From Acidipropionibacterium timonense (GTDB lineage Bacteria; Actinomycetota; Actinomycetes; Propionibacteriales; Propionibacteriaceae): a DNA stretch of 32,235 nt. The notes under the pieces are model-generated. The model was given only the letters and a program-made list of their open reading frames with translations. It did not search any database and was not told the origin of the DNA. This document shows positions 16,019 to 24,532 of this stretch, piece after piece; the first letter of the stretch is position 1, and every line of letters begins with the position of its first letter. The translations under genes were made by a program, and so were the position numbers. The DNA lies in assembly GCF_900605005.1 (NCBI RefSeq), contig NZ_LR027558.1, forward strand, positions 2,712,885 to 2,745,119, read 5' to 3'.

Positions 16019-16046
16019 AGCCCCCGGCCCGCCCGGGCCGGGGGCT
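16019..16046 (+). terminator. Hairpin between glpF and glpK
   Basis: A perfect 12-bp stem (AGCCCCCGGCCC paired with GGGCCGGGGGCT) with a 4-base loop, 41 bases after the glpF stop. It is followed by CTCCATTTCCC, not a true T run. It may attenuate transcription into glpK or stabilise the upstream message. Confidence 0.6.
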
Positions 16047-16093
16047 CTCCATTTCCCACATGACAGTCAACGTCGACCACGAAAGGCATCACC

Positions 16094-17620
16094 ATGAGCG
16101 ACGACGAGAAGTTCGTCCTGGCCATCGACGAGGGCACCACCTCTGCCCGTGCCATCGTCTTCAACCACTCCGGCCAGATCGTCTCGGTCGGGCAGAAGGA
16201 GTTCGAGCAGATCTTCCCGCGCGCGGGCTGGGTCGAGCACAACCCCGTCGAGATCTGGGAGTCGGTCCGCGAGGTCGTCGGCAGTGCCCTGTCGAAGGCC
16301 CAGATCAACCGGCACCAGCTCGCCGCCGTCGGCATCACCAACCAGCGCGAGACGGCCGTCGTCTGGGACAGGACGACTGGCGAGCCGGTCTACAACGCCA
16401 TCGTCTGGCAGGACACCCGCACCCAGAAGATCTGTGACGAGCTCGCCGGCGACGAGGGCGCCGACCGCTTCAAGGACATCTGTGGCCTTCCGCTGGCCAC
16501 CTACTTCTCGGGGCCCAAGGTCAAGTGGATCCTCGACAACGTCGAGGGTGCCCGCGCCAAGGCCGAGGCCGGGGACCTCCTCTTCGGCAACATGGACACC
16601 TGGGTGCTGTGGAACCTCACCGGCGGCGTCGAGGGTGGCGTCCACGTCACCGACCCGACGAACGCCTCGCGCACCATGCTCATGAACGTCCGCACCCTCG
16701 AGTGGGACGACTCGATGCTCGAGGCCATGGGCATCCCCGCCTCGATGCTGCCGCAGATCAAGTCCTCCTCGGAGATCTACGGCTACGGCCGCAAGAACGG
16801 ACTGCTCATCGACACCCCGATCGCCGGCATCCTCGGCGACCAGCAGGCCGCGACCTTCGGCCAGGCCTGCTTCAACCAGGGCAATGCGAAGAACACCTAC
16901 GGCACCGGCTGCTTCATGCTCATGAACACCGGCGAGGAGCCCGTCTTCTCCAAGAACGGCCTGCTCACCACCGTCTGCTACAAGATCGGTGACCGTCCGA
17001 CGGTGTACGCCCTCGAGGGCTCGATCGCCGTCGCCGGATCGCTCGTCCAGTGGCTGCGTGACAACCTCAAGATGGTCGAGTCGGCCCCCGAGATCGAGGC
17101 CCTGGCGACCTCGGTCGAGGACAACGGCGGCGCCTACATCGTCCCGGCCTTCTCGGGTCTCTTCGCCCCGTACTGGCGGGCCGACGCCCGTGGCGCCCTG
17201 GTGGGCCTCACCCGCTACGTCAACCGCGGCCACATCGCCCGCGCCGTCCTGGAGGCCACCGCCTACCAGACCCGTGAGGTGCTCGACGCCATGAACGCCG
17301 ACTCCGGCGTCCCGCTCACCGAGCTCAAGGTCGACGGTGGCATGACCGCCAACGAGACCCTCATGCAGTTCCAGGCCGATCAGCTCGGCGTGCCGGTCGT
17401 CCGCCCGGTCGTCGCCGAGACGACCGCCCTCGGTGCCGCCTACGCCGCCGGTATCGCCGTCGGCTTCTGGAGCGGCGAGGAGGACGTCGTCGCCAACTGG
17501 GCCGAGGACAAGCGCTGGGAGCCCAAGATGGACGAGGGCGAGCGCGACCGTCTCTACCGCAACTGGAAGAAGGCCGTCACCAAGACCTTCGAGTGGGTGG
17601 ACGACGACGTCAAGGAGTGA
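16094..17620 (+). CDS. glpK: Glycerol kinase
   Basis: Cytoplasmic FGGY-family kinase that converts glycerol and ATP to sn-glycerol 3-phosphate. The 508-residue length is normal. Visible hallmarks are the N-terminal phosphate-binding segment [15 protein letters not shown], the substrate-contacting [12 protein letters not shown] and WQDTRT, the FGGY signature regions [15 protein letters not shown] and [15 protein letters not shown], and the C-terminal [17 protein letters not shown] followed by [18 protein letters not shown] lies eight bases before the ATG. It forms the glycerol uptake unit with glpF. No glycerol-3-phosphate dehydrogenase gene is adjacent. Transcription probably ends at the hairpin 56 bases after the stop codon. 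Confidence 0.97.
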   Translation: MSDDEKFVLAIDEGTTSARAIVFNHSGQIVSVGQKEFEQIFPRAGWVEHNPVEIWESVREVVGSALSKAQINRHQLAAVGITNQRETAVVWDRTTGEPVYNAIVWQDTRTQKICDELAGDEGADRFKDICGLPLATYFSGPKVKWILDNVEGARAKAEAGDLLFGNMDTWVLWNLTGGVEGGVHVTDPTNASRTMLMNVRTLEWDDSMLEAMGIPASMLPQIKSSSEIYGYGRKNGLLIDTPIAGILGDQQAATFGQACFNQGNAKNTYGTGCFMLMNTGEEPVFSKNGLLTTVCYKIGDRPTVYALEGSIAVAGSLVQWLRDNLKMVESAPEIEALATSVEDNGGAYIVPAFSGLFAPYWRADARGALVGLTRYVNRGHIARAVLEATAYQTREVLDAMNADSGVPLTELKVDGGMTANETLMQFQADQLGVPVVRPVVAETTALGAAYAAGIAVGFWSGEEDVVANWAEDKRWEPKMDEGERDRLYRNWKKAVTKTFEWVDDDVKE

Positions 17621-17675
17621 CCGACACCCTGCTCGGACGCTCGGCCCGCAGGAGGGCTGAGGCGTCCGGGTGACG

Positions 17676-17706
17676 AGTGGGGCCCCGCTTCGTGCGGGGC
17701 CCCACT
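17676..17706 (+). terminator. Terminator after glpK
   Basis: A perfect 13-bp stem (AGTGGGGCCCCGC / GCGGGGCCCCACT) with loop TTCGT. No T run follows, as is common for terminators in high-GC actinobacteria. It could work from both sides, since the next gene is convergent. Confidence 0.75.
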
Positions 17707-17709
17707 AGC

Positions 17710-17777
17710 GTGTCGTGCCCGGTTCCGTGTCGTGCCCGGTTCGAGTGCCCATCGTGACGTGTGCCCGTCGTGACGTG
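17710..17777. repeat. Short degenerate tandem repeats downstream of glpK
   Basis: The 16-mer GTGTCGTGCCCGGTTC occurs at 17710-17725 and exactly again at 17727-17742. The hexamer GTGCCC recurs at 17715, 17732, 17745 and 17761, and TCGTGACGTG at 17752-17761 and 17768-17777. The repeats fill the gap between convergent glpK and the small gene downstream of the sigma factor. No reading frame or known function is evident. Confidence 0.7.
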
Positions 17778-17791
17778 GGCGGGTCGGGCTC

Positions 17792-18046
17792 TCAGCCGAC
17801 CTCGTGCCGGGACTGGATGCCCAGCCCCTTCTTCGTGTAGTGGCTGGGCACGTTCGCCTCGAAGGTGCCCATGGTGCACTGCTCGACGAGGTCGGCGAGG
17901 GGATCGCCCTGGGACCGAGGGCGACTGCGGCTGGCCTGCTCGGCCGCCAGGGCCGCGGTGACGGCGTCGACGACGTAGCCCGGAGCAGGGGGCGTCGGGA
18001 CGCTCGACAGAAGGTCGTGCACCCATGCCTCGTCCTTCATGGTCAT
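17792..18046 (-). CDS. Small soluble protein downstream of the ECF sigma factor, possible anti-sigma relative
   Basis: An 84-residue protein of unknown function. The segment VHDLLSSVPTPPAPGYVVDA followed by VTAALAAEQASRS resembles the N-terminal region of actinobacterial anti-sigma-factor-like proteins (helical, proline-flanked, ending in A-A-L-A-A-E). It has a single cysteine and a basic C-terminus (SHYTKKGLGIQSRHEVG), with no membrane segment and no H-x3-C-x2-C zinc motif. In mycobacteria the gene at this place encodes the SigM anti-sigma factor. Three starts are possible: ATG 18046, ATG 18040 (best spacing from AGGGGG), and a GTG at 18160 that overlaps the sigma factor stop (GTGA) and would give 122 residues. 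Codons between 18160 and 18046 are less G/C-rich at third positions, which favours the shorter forms. Confidence 0.65.
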   Translation of the reverse strand: MTMKDEAWVHDLLSSVPTPPAPGYVVDAVTAALAAEQASRSRPRSQGDPLADLVEQCTMGTFEANVPSHYTKKGLGIQSRHEVG

Positions 18047-18156
18047 CCCCCTGTCCCGGCTGTCGCCGGTGTCCGCGTGGCTGTGTCTGGTGGGACGTGC
18101 GGACCCCCGTGTCGGTTCCCGGTCATCCTCCATCGGTGTCCTGTCGCTCGAGGTCG

Positions 18157-18711
18157 TCACAGCTCGTCCCTCATCGGGCCCAGGATCTGGGCGAGGCGGG
18201 CTCGTCCACGCGAGCAGCGGCTCTTGACGGTGCCGGTGGGCACACCGAGCTCCTCGGCCGCCTCGACCACCGACAGTCCCTCCATGTCGACGAGGACGAC
18301 GGCCGCCCGCTGGTCCGGGTTGAGCTCGTCGAGGGCCCGGTCGACGATGCCCGCCCGATCCGCGTCGATGGCGGCCCGTTCCGGGGCATCGGGGGCGACG
18401 AGGGCCGGGTGCCGGTCGGGGGACTCGGGCAGGGTGTCGTGTCGGCGGACCGTCTCGCGGCGGATCCGGTCGAGGCAGGAGTTGACGACGATCCGGTGCA
18501 ACCAGCTCGTCACCGCGGCGTCGCCGCGGAAGGTGCCGGCCCGGCGGAAGGCCGCGATCATGGCCTCCTGGAGGCAGTCGGCGGCCACCTCGGGGTCGCG
18601 GACGGTACGCAGGGCGACCGCCCAGAGCCGGTCCCGGTGGCGCAGGAAGAGCTCGGTGAAGGCGTTGGGGTCGCCGGCGACATGTGCGGCGAGCAGCTCG
18701 TCGTCGGTCAT
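18157..18711 (-). CDS. sigM: ECF-type RNA polymerase sigma factor, SigM-like
   Basis: Directs RNA polymerase to a stress or envelope regulon. The 184-residue protein has sigma-70 region 2 (residues about 18-85: FTELFLRHRDRLWAVALRTV, DCLQEAMIAAFRRAGTFRG, SWLHRIVVNSCLDRIRRE) and region 4 (about 125-178: LDELNPDQRAAVVLVDMEGL, VVEAAEELGVPTGTVKSRCS). The ATG overlaps the upstream pseudokinase stop by four bases (ATGA). The gene order pcnA - DUF6049 - pseudokinase - sigma is that of the mycobacterial sigM neighbourhood, which is why the symbol is used; orthology is inferred from context. The partner anti-sigma factor would be the small gene downstream, but that protein lacks the usual membrane and zinc features. 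Confidence 0.88.
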   Translation of the reverse strand: MTDDELLAAHVAGDPNAFTELFLRHRDRLWAVALRTVRDPEVAADCLQEAMIAAFRRAGTFRGDAAVTSWLHRIVVNSCLDRIRRETVRRHDTLPESPDRHPALVAPDAPERAAIDADRAGIVDRALDELNPDQRAAVVLVDMEGLSVVEAAEELGVPTGTVKSRCSRGRARLAQILGPMRDEL

Positions 18712-20615
18712 GGATGCACCGTGATCTCCGCGATCCCACCCTGGTAGCGGCCGCTGGAGACCTGCGGCAGGGAGGTGAGGTAGACGAGCAGGTAGCGCGT
18801 CGTCACGGGCGTGGACGGCGTCAGTCTCGTCGTCGAGGTGGCGCCCGAGCGGGCGGACAGGCGGGTCCAGCTCTTGATGGTGCCCATCGGCGGGGTCGAC
18901 GCCGTCGTCGTCGGACGCCACAGGGACACATCGGTGCCCGCTCCGGTGAGCGTGACGTCGACCGAGGACACCCGGGTCGGCGTCCCCAGGTCGACGACGA
19001 GCCCGACACCGGGCTTGAGGCCACCCAGGCGGGCCGATCCCCGGTAGACGAGGGTGCGCCAGACGGTGTGACCCGACCCGTCCCAGGCCCGCGCGACCTG
19101 GTCGGGGTTCTCCTCGTCGTTGCCGCCGTCGGCGGACGGGTCGAAGTCGTCGACCTTCGAGATGTGCACCGGCCCGCTCGGCGTCGGACTGGGGGCCGTG
19201 GTCGTCGTCGACCGCTGGTGAAGACCGACGAGGACCAGACCGAGGATGAGGACGAGGACGGTGACGGCGATGAGGACGAAGGGCCAGCGACGGTCGCGGG
19301 GCCGGGGACGGGTGAGGTCGCGGACGTGGCCCGTCGAGGGGCTCGCGGCGGACTGGCCGCCCGATCCGGGTGCGGTCGCGGAGCCGGTCGGACGCCGCGA
19401 CGACGAGGCCCCGGCGCCGGTGCGGGACGGCAGGTCGGCCCACTGCCCGGCGGCGGCCTGCGGCGTCCAGTAGCCGTCCTCGTCGCGTCCGGCCGGCTGG
19501 TCCGGTGGGTCGCTGACCGGCGGCAGGTCGACGGAGGTGCCGGTGCCGTCGTCATCGTCGTCGAACCAGTCGACGACCGGCTGGGGGGCGGTCGTCCGCG
19601 GGTCGTGGTGAGGTACGTCGCCCCGGGCGTCGGTGTCCCGCGGCACGCGCTGGGGGCGCGGCGGGACGGGATAGCGCAGCCGCCGCTCGAGGTCCGCCGC
19701 GGCGTCGGCCGACCCGAGCACCCGGGTGAGGGCCTGGTCGACCTCGTTGGCGGTGCGGATCGGCACCTCGTCGTGGCGCGGGAAGTCCGAGAGGATCTGG
19801 TCGCACAGGACGTCGAGGGCGGGGGAGACGCCGGCGCGCACCTGCCTGGGCGTGAGCCAGCCGTGCGCGTCGGCCGGGGCCGGGGACAGCCCCCAGGTGC
19901 GCATGCGTGGATCGGTGGGGTCGGTGGGGACGGCCAGGGGACGCTGCGGGCTGCCCAGCGGCCAGCGGGTCACCAGGGAGGCATAGAGCAGGCGGCCCAG
20001 GTCGTGGACGTCGCTGGCCTCCCGGTCCGACCACGACCGGGCAGCGTCCCCGGGCACCGGGTGCAGGGCGGCCTCGATGAGCAGACCGACGATCTTGACG
20101 TTGCCGGTGGCGGTGATGATGACGGTGTCGGGGTTGAGTCGCTCGTGGAAGATTCCCTGGGCGTGCATGGGGGCCATGGCGTCGGCGACCTCGCGCACCA
20201 CCCAGGCGGCCTCGAGGGCCGACAGCGGGCCCGTGTCGAGGAGTTCCTGGAGGGACCGTCCGGGGGCGTACTCACAGACGATGAAGCTGCCCGGGTCGTC
20301 CGGGCCGGCGTCGACGGCGTCGAGGACGCGCAGGAAGCGGGAGTCGGTGGCGACCGCCGCGCGCAGGGCCGCCGAGAGCACGGCCGGGGTGCGGCGTCCC
20401 TCCGGGGCCATGACGTGCACGAGGACGGCTCGGTGCAGCTTGAGGTCGAAGGCCCGCCAGGTGAGGGTGCCACGAGGTCGGGCGAGCTCCTGCTCGAGGC
20501 GGAACCGCGACCCCAGAACGGCGCCCGCCGACAGGTCGGGCAGCGGCTCGTCCAGCTCGAGGTCCGCCGACGGCAACCAGAGGGACGAGGTCGTCTCGTC
20601 GTCGACGTCGTCCAC
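18708..20615 (-). CDS. Membrane-anchored pseudokinase with extracellular sugar-binding-like domain (C-terminal half of MviN/Rv3910-type protein)
   Basis: The 635-residue protein has a cytoplasmic Ser/Thr-kinase-like domain (about residues 30-280) that lacks key catalytic residues: the HRD loop reads HERLNPDTV, DFG is replaced by VGLL, and no VAVK lysine is visible (VLVHVM). A disordered Pro/Asp-rich linker follows, then one membrane segment (about 443-466, PFVLIAVTVLVLILGLVLVG) and an extracellular beta-rich domain resembling the F5/8-type C fold (VVDLGTPTRVSSVDVTLTG). In mycobacteria the same modules are fused behind the MurJ (MviN) lipid II flippase and the pseudokinase recruits FhaA; here the flippase part is absent. 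The GTG at 20615-20613 is preferred because GGGAGG lies five bases upstream; a GTG six bases earlier overlaps that site. It is coupled to the sigma factor gene. Confidence 0.85.
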   Translation of the reverse strand: MDDVDDETTSSLWLPSADLELDEPLPDLSAGAVLGSRFRLEQELARPRGTLTWRAFDLKLHRAVLVHVMAPEGRRTPAVLSAALRAAVATDSRFLRVLDAVDAGPDDPGSFIVCEYAPGRSLQELLDTGPLSALEAAWVVREVADAMAPMHAQGIFHERLNPDTVIITATGNVKIVGLLIEAALHPVPGDAARSWSDREASDVHDLGRLLYASLVTRWPLGSPQRPLAVPTDPTDPRMRTWGLSPAPADAHGWLTPRQVRAGVSPALDVLCDQILSDFPRHDEVPIRTANEVDQALTRVLGSADAAADLERRLRYPVPPRPQRVPRDTDARGDVPHHDPRTTAPQPVVDWFDDDDDGTGTSVDLPPVSDPPDQPAGRDEDGYWTPQAAAGQWADLPSRTGAGASSSRRPTGSATAPGSGGQSAASPSTGHVRDLTRPRPRDRRWPFVLIAVTVLVLILGLVLVGLHQRSTTTTAPSPTPSGPVHISKVDDFDPSADGGNDEENPDQVARAWDGSGHTVWRTLVYRGSARLGGLKPGVGLVVDLGTPTRVSSVDVTLTGAGTDVSLWRPTTTASTPPMGTIKSWTRLSARSGATSTTRLTPSTPVTTRYLLVYLTSLPQVSSGRYQGGIAEITVHP

Positions 20616-20759
20616 CGTCACCTCCCAGCAGGTCCTCCAGCCGGACGCCCGGGCGGCGTCCCGACACAGTGAACCCTAGTCTGCCGTGCCGGGAGGCCGA
20701 CCCACAGGAGGCCCACCGACAGTGCCGGTGCGCGGTCCTGTGCGATGGCTCGACGGTGG

Positions 20760-20785
20760 CGGGCCGGCCCCTGTCGCCCGGCCCG
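20760..20785 (-). terminator. Possible terminator after the DUF6049 gene
   Basis: An 8-bp stem (CGGGCCGG / CCGGCCCG, 20760-20767 and 20778-20785) with a 10-base loop, 15 bases beyond the DUF6049 stop on the minus strand. The surroundings are very G/C-rich, so chance pairing is possible. The remaining intergenic space (20616-20759) shows no hydrophobic reading frame and so no remnant of a MurJ gene. Confidence 0.35.
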
Positions 20786-20800
20786 GCCCCGGGCCCCCGC

Positions 20801-22792
20801 TCAGCCCTGACGCCGGCGGACCTGGCGGATCCGCAGCACCGTCGCCCCGACGACGACCGCGCCCGAGACCACGATGATGATCCAGCCGAAGTCGTCCATC
20901 TGGGTGGCCTGGACGACGAACTGGGCCGGGCTGCCCAGGGTGCGTCCGGATGCCGTCGCCAGGGTCGCCGTCATCTCGACCCGGCCGTTGGAACTGGCTT
21001 GCGGGGTGAACTTGAGCGTCTGGGTCTCGCGCGGGCCGACGGTGACGACGGCGGTGTCGGGGATGTCGACGCGCTGCGGGTTCTCCGAGGTGAAGGTCAC
21101 CTTGACCCGGATCGACTGCGACAGGTTGTTCGTCACGGCCAGGGGGAACTCGTTGGACGACGAGGACATGACGAAGCTCGGGGCCGAGTGGAGCTTGACC
21201 CCCGACCCACCCAGGGCGGTCGTCGCCGGGGTGATGGCCGTCGCCAGCCAGACCGTGCGGCGCCTCGGGGAGATCTGCTGGGACAGGGACCGGGCGACGA
21301 CCTGGTCGAGGGTGCCGGACGCCGTCGTCGAGGTGGACAACAGGGCCAACCAGTCGGAGGTGAGGTGGACGGCGTTGCCGACGTCGGCCTGCCACCCGGT
21401 GCTGAGCCGGGTCGCGGTGGCCGTGGAGGGCAGCGTCACCCCCTTCGTGGTCGAGGTCGTCGCCTGGGCGAGGGTCGTGTGGTGCAACCAGCTCGTCCCG
21501 GCGGTGGCGGTGAGGTCGGCGGTCGAGGTGACGGTGACGACCGTCTGCTCGCCGGCACGGGTGGCCAGCAGGGACTGGGCCAGCACGCGGCCGCGCACCT
21601 GCGCCGGCGTGGTCGACGGCGTCGGGGAGGGCCCGCCGGACAGCACGTTCGACGACAGCGGCACGAGGGTCGTCGTGCCGGACGTCCGCACCCCCTGCGC
21701 CGCGCCGAGGGCGCTGGTGAGGACGATCTCGGGGCGCAGGGTCGAGGTGAGCAGGGCCAGGCCGGCGGTGGTGAGTTCGCCGTGGTCGTCGAGGACGGCC
21801 AGCGGCAGGTCGTGGGCCGGGTTCGAGGAGGTCAGGGCCGAGGCGACGCGGGTGAGGGTGCGGCGATTCCCGGCCAGGGCGATCTCGACGACGTCGGCGC
21901 CGCCGTAGGGCAGGCGGTAGGCGTTCCCGGAGTCGAGCAGCGGTCCCACCTGGGCCAGCCAGTCCTTGGCGGCCCGTTGACCCGTCCCGGCCGTCGTGCC
22001 CGTGCCACTGGCGACCCGGTAGCCGGCCGCCATGGCGGTGACCTCGTCGAGCAGGGAGGGGTCGACGAGGACCGTCTCGCCGCCGGTGGAGGCCTCGGTG
22101 ACCAGGGCGCCGAGCCGCCCGGTGAGTTCGGTGGCCAGATGGTCGTCGGAGAAGACGCCGTCGACCCGCATCGACGGGGTGCTCGCCAGGACGATGACCG
22201 GGGTGGTGGAGGCCTTCGTCGACGTGCCCGACGAGCTGGTGAGCACGGTGAGCACCCGGGAGCGCCCGACGGTGAGCCGGTCGCGGCCCCGAGGGGTGGC
22301 CTGGACGTGGACGCCGATGACATAGGCCTGTCCGGCCGTCGTCAGGCCCATCGCCGTCGGGGTCCCGGTGACCTGGAAGGTGGCTTTCTGCCCGGGTTGG
22401 AAGGTGGTCCTGCCGTCGGTGTCGGTGATGTTGTCGATGGAGGCCTCGTTGGCCTCGTGGAACCACCGCTCCCCGGTGGGGACGGTGGCCGGTGCCTGGA
22501 GGAGGTTGGTGAGGTCGTCGGTGGTCGAGATGGGGTCGCGGGAGCGCCAGAAGGAGGCCTGGACCCAGGTCATCGGCACCGAGGAGGTGTTCTCGACCGT
22601 GCCGCGGATGGTGATGGGTGCGTTCGTCGCCCCGGAGGCCGGGGTGACGGAGGCCAGCGTGATGGTGACGGCCGGCTGGTCGTCGGCGCGGGCCGGAGTG
22701 GGTGCGACCCAGGCCGTGGCGAGACCGAGGACGGTCGCCAGGACCACCGCGAGGGTGGCGATCGCCGTGCGCAGGGTCGCCGGGCGGCTCAC
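20801..22792 (-). CDS. DUF6049-type exported protein with C-terminal membrane anchor
   Basis: A 663-residue protein of unknown biochemical function, equivalent in position to mycobacterial Rv3909, which lies between pcnA and the MurJ gene. It has an N-terminal signal peptide (TAIATLAVVLATVLGLATAW, ending near ARADD), a large Ser/Thr/Val-rich extracellular region, with Ig-like opening and closing parts (VTITLASVTPASGATNAPIT; VTVGPRETQTLKFTPQ), and a C-terminal membrane segment (FGWIIIVVSGAVVVGATVL) ending in RIRQVRRRQG. The GTG start overlaps the pcnA stop by four bases (GTGA); an upstream ATG at 22819 would add nine residues. Conserved linkage with envelope genes suggests a role in cell-wall assembly (inference). 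Confidence 0.8.
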   Translation of the reverse strand: MSRPATLRTAIATLAVVLATVLGLATAWVAPTPARADDQPAVTITLASVTPASGATNAPITIRGTVENTSSVPMTWVQASFWRSRDPISTTDDLTNLLQAPATVPTGERWFHEANEASIDNITDTDGRTTFQPGQKATFQVTGTPTAMGLTTAGQAYVIGVHVQATPRGRDRLTVGRSRVLTVLTSSSGTSTKASTTPVIVLASTPSMRVDGVFSDDHLATELTGRLGALVTEASTGGETVLVDPSLLDEVTAMAAGYRVASGTGTTAGTGQRAAKDWLAQVGPLLDSGNAYRLPYGGADVVEIALAGNRRTLTRVASALTSSNPAHDLPLAVLDDHGELTTAGLALLTSTLRPEIVLTSALGAAQGVRTSGTTTLVPLSSNVLSGGPSPTPSTTPAQVRGRVLAQSLLATRAGEQTVVTVTSTADLTATAGTSWLHHTTLAQATTSTTKGVTLPSTATATRLSTGWQADVGNAVHLTSDWLALLSTSTTASGTLDQVVARSLSQQISPRRRTVWLATAITPATTALGGSGVKLHSAPSFVMSSSSNEFPLAVTNNLSQSIRVKVTFTSENPQRVDIPDTAVVTVGPRETQTLKFTPQASSNGRVEMTATLATASGRTLGSPAQFVVQATQMDDFGWIIIVVSGAVVVGATVLRIRQVRRRQG

Positions 22793-24294
22793 GGGTGCGC
22801 CTCGGGCTGGTCGGCCCACCAGGCTCGCAGCGCCTCCTCGGCCTCCTGCGGGCTGTGCGGACCCTCCTCCAGACGCAGGTCGAGCAGGAAGCGGTAGGCC
22901 CGCCCGACGATCGGTCCGGGCCGGATGCCGAGGATCTCCATGATCTGCTGCCCGTCGAGGTCGGGACGGGTGGCGTCGAGCTCCTCCTGGGCCGCCAACT
23001 CGGCGATCCGTCGTTCGAGGTCGTCATAGGCGAACTCGAGCCGCTCGGCCTTGCGACGGTTGCGCGTCGTGCAGTCAGCGCGGGTGAGGATGTGCAGACG
23101 CTCGAGGAGGTCGCCGGCGTCGCGCACGTACCGTCGCACCGCCGAGTCGGTCCAACCCTGGTCGCCGTACCCGTGGAACCGCAGGTGCAGCTCGACGAGC
23201 TTGCTCACCGCCTTGACGACGTCGGACGGGTAGCTCAGCGCCTTGAGTCGCTTGCGGGCCAACTTGGCCCCGACGACGTCGTGATGGTGGAAGCTCACCT
23301 TGCCGCCCGGCTCGAAACGCCTCGTCGCGGGCTTGCCGATGTCGTGGAGGAGGGCGGCCAGGCGCCCGATGAGATCGGGTTCGTGGCCGCGGCGTCGCTC
23401 CAGGTCGATGGACTGGTCGAGGACGGTGAGGGAGTGCTCGTAGACGTCCTTGTGGCGGTGGTGTTCGTCGCGTTCCAGCCGCAGCGCGGGCAGCTCGGGC
23501 AGGACGTGGTCGGCGATCCCGGTGCCGACGAGCAGGTCGAGACCCGCGCGAGGATGGTCGGTGAGCAGGAGCTTGGACAACTCGTCGCGCACCCGCTCGG
23601 CCGAGATGATGTCGATCCGGCCGGCCATGTCGGTCATCGCCGCGCGGACCTCGTCGGTGACGGTGAACCCGAGCTGGCTGGTGAACCGGGCCGCCCGCAT
23701 CATCCGAAGTGGGTCGTCGGAGAAGGACCGTTCCGGCGGGAAGGGGGTGCGCAGGACCCCGGCGGCCAGGTCGGCCAGGCCGTGGTGGGGGTCGACGAAC
23801 TGGCGGGTGGCGGCGTGGACCGCCATGGCGTTGACGGTGAAGTCGCGGCGGATGAGGTCCTCGTCGAGGGTGCGGCCGAAGGCGATCCGCGGCTTGCGGG
23901 AATCAGGCTCGTAGGCGTCGGTGCGGTAGGTCGTCACCTCGACCTGCCAGTGGTCGACCATGGCGCCGATGGTCCCGAAGGCCCGGCCGATGTCCCAGGT
24001 GGCCTTGGTCCGACGCCGCAGCAGCGTCTCGACCTCGTCGGGGTGGGCGTCGGTGGTGAAGTCGAGGTCGTGGCCCAGGGTGCCCATGAGGGCGTCACGC
24101 ACCGACCCGCCGACGAGGTGGAGGTCGTGGCCGGCGTCGGTGAAGAGGGTGCCGAGCTGTCCGATGAGCTCGGTCGTCGCGAAGAGGGCGTCGAGCCGGT
24201 GCTCGAGAATCTGGGGGAAGGTGAGGCCCGACTCCTCGGGGGTGGGCCTCAGGGTGTGCAGCGAGGGTTCGGTCGGATCGGCGAACTGCGGCAT
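22789..24294 (-). CDS. pcnA: CCA tRNA nucleotidyltransferase / poly(A) polymerase family protein
   Basis: Adds or repairs the 3' CCA end of tRNAs. The 501-residue protein has the class II nucleotidyltransferase head (LVGGSVRDALMG, about residue 60) with the metal-binding DLDFTTD, the template-arginine region (RRDFTVNAMAV), and an HD domain with LLHDIGKP (H317, D318). The C-terminal part (about residues 430-500) is the helical body and tail. Upstream, a -10-like TAGACT ends eight bases before the ATG, with no Shine-Dalgarno sequence, so the message is probably leaderless. It is the first gene of the run pcnA - DUF6049 - pseudokinase - sigM and overlaps the second by four bases. In many actinobacteria this cluster lies close to the replication origin. 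Confidence 0.95.
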   Translation of the reverse strand: MPQFADPTEPSLHTLRPTPEESGLTFPQILEHRLDALFATTELIGQLGTLFTDAGHDLHLVGGSVRDALMGTLGHDLDFTTDAHPDEVETLLRRRTKATWDIGRAFGTIGAMVDHWQVEVTTYRTDAYEPDSRKPRIAFGRTLDEDLIRRDFTVNAMAVHAATRQFVDPHHGLADLAAGVLRTPFPPERSFSDDPLRMMRAARFTSQLGFTVTDEVRAAMTDMAGRIDIISAERVRDELSKLLLTDHPRAGLDLLVGTGIADHVLPELPALRLERDEHHRHKDVYEHSLTVLDQSIDLERRRGHEPDLIGRLAALLHDIGKPATRRFEPGGKVSFHHHDVVGAKLARKRLKALSYPSDVVKAVSKLVELHLRFHGYGDQGWTDSAVRRYVRDAGDLLERLHILTRADCTTRNRRKAERLEFAYDDLERRIAELAAQEELDATRPDLDGQQIMEILGIRPGPIVGRAYRFLLDLRLEEGPHSPQEAEEALRAWWADQPEAHP

Positions 24295-24302
24295 GGGGAG
24301 AC

Positions 24303-24308
24303 AGTCTA
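24303..24308 (-). promoter_or_regulatory. -10 element of pcnA (leaderless promoter)
   Basis: TAGACT on the minus strand, ending eight bases before the pcnA ATG. That spacing puts the transcription start at or next to the start codon. The -35 region is weak (around GCAACC, 17 bases upstream). Confidence 0.5.
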
Positions 24309-24316
24309 CGCGGAGG

Positions 24317-24526
24317 TCATCTGAGGTTGCGACGCCTGACGGCGCGGGTCTGGTGGGAGCGGGCGATACGCGCCAACGTGCGGACCCTGCTGTACTCGCA
24401 CCAGATGCTGCAGCCGACGATCGCTGCCAGGACGATCCCGGCGACCCACCCCGGTATCCGCGGCAGCGCCACGATCCACAGGACGATGGAGAGCACGCTC
24501 AGCGACAGGTAGACGCGGTTCACCAT
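24317..24526 (-). CDS. Small membrane protein of unknown function
   Basis: A 69-residue protein with two hydrophobic segments (LSLSVLSIVLWIVALP and WVAGIVLAAIVGCSIW) joined by RIPG, followed by a basic cytoplasmic tail (ARIARSHQTRAVRRRNLR). No family is recognised. The ATG at 24526-24524 is chosen because a -10-like TACACT ends six bases upstream, giving a leaderless message; a longer open frame starting at 24613 would run through the promoters of both this gene and the divergent glycerate kinase gene. It ends 22 bases before the pcnA start on the same strand, and the pcnA promoter lies in that gap. Function and partner are unknown. Confidence 0.6.
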   Translation of the reverse strand: MVNRVYLSLSVLSIVLWIVALPRIPGWVAGIVLAAIVGCSIWCEYSRVRTLARIARSHQTRAVRRRNLR

Positions 24527-24532
24527 GGCCCG

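Noticed and set aside
17736-17750. GGTTCGAGTGCCC resembling the T-arm of a tRNA
   Set aside because: The flanking bases do not form the 5-bp T stem, and no acceptor or anticodon arm is present. The match comes from the local tandem repeats.
20616-20800. Possible remnant of a MurJ gene
   Set aside because: No minus-strand frame there encodes hydrophobic segments; the gap is too short and its sequence is plain G/C-rich intergenic DNA.
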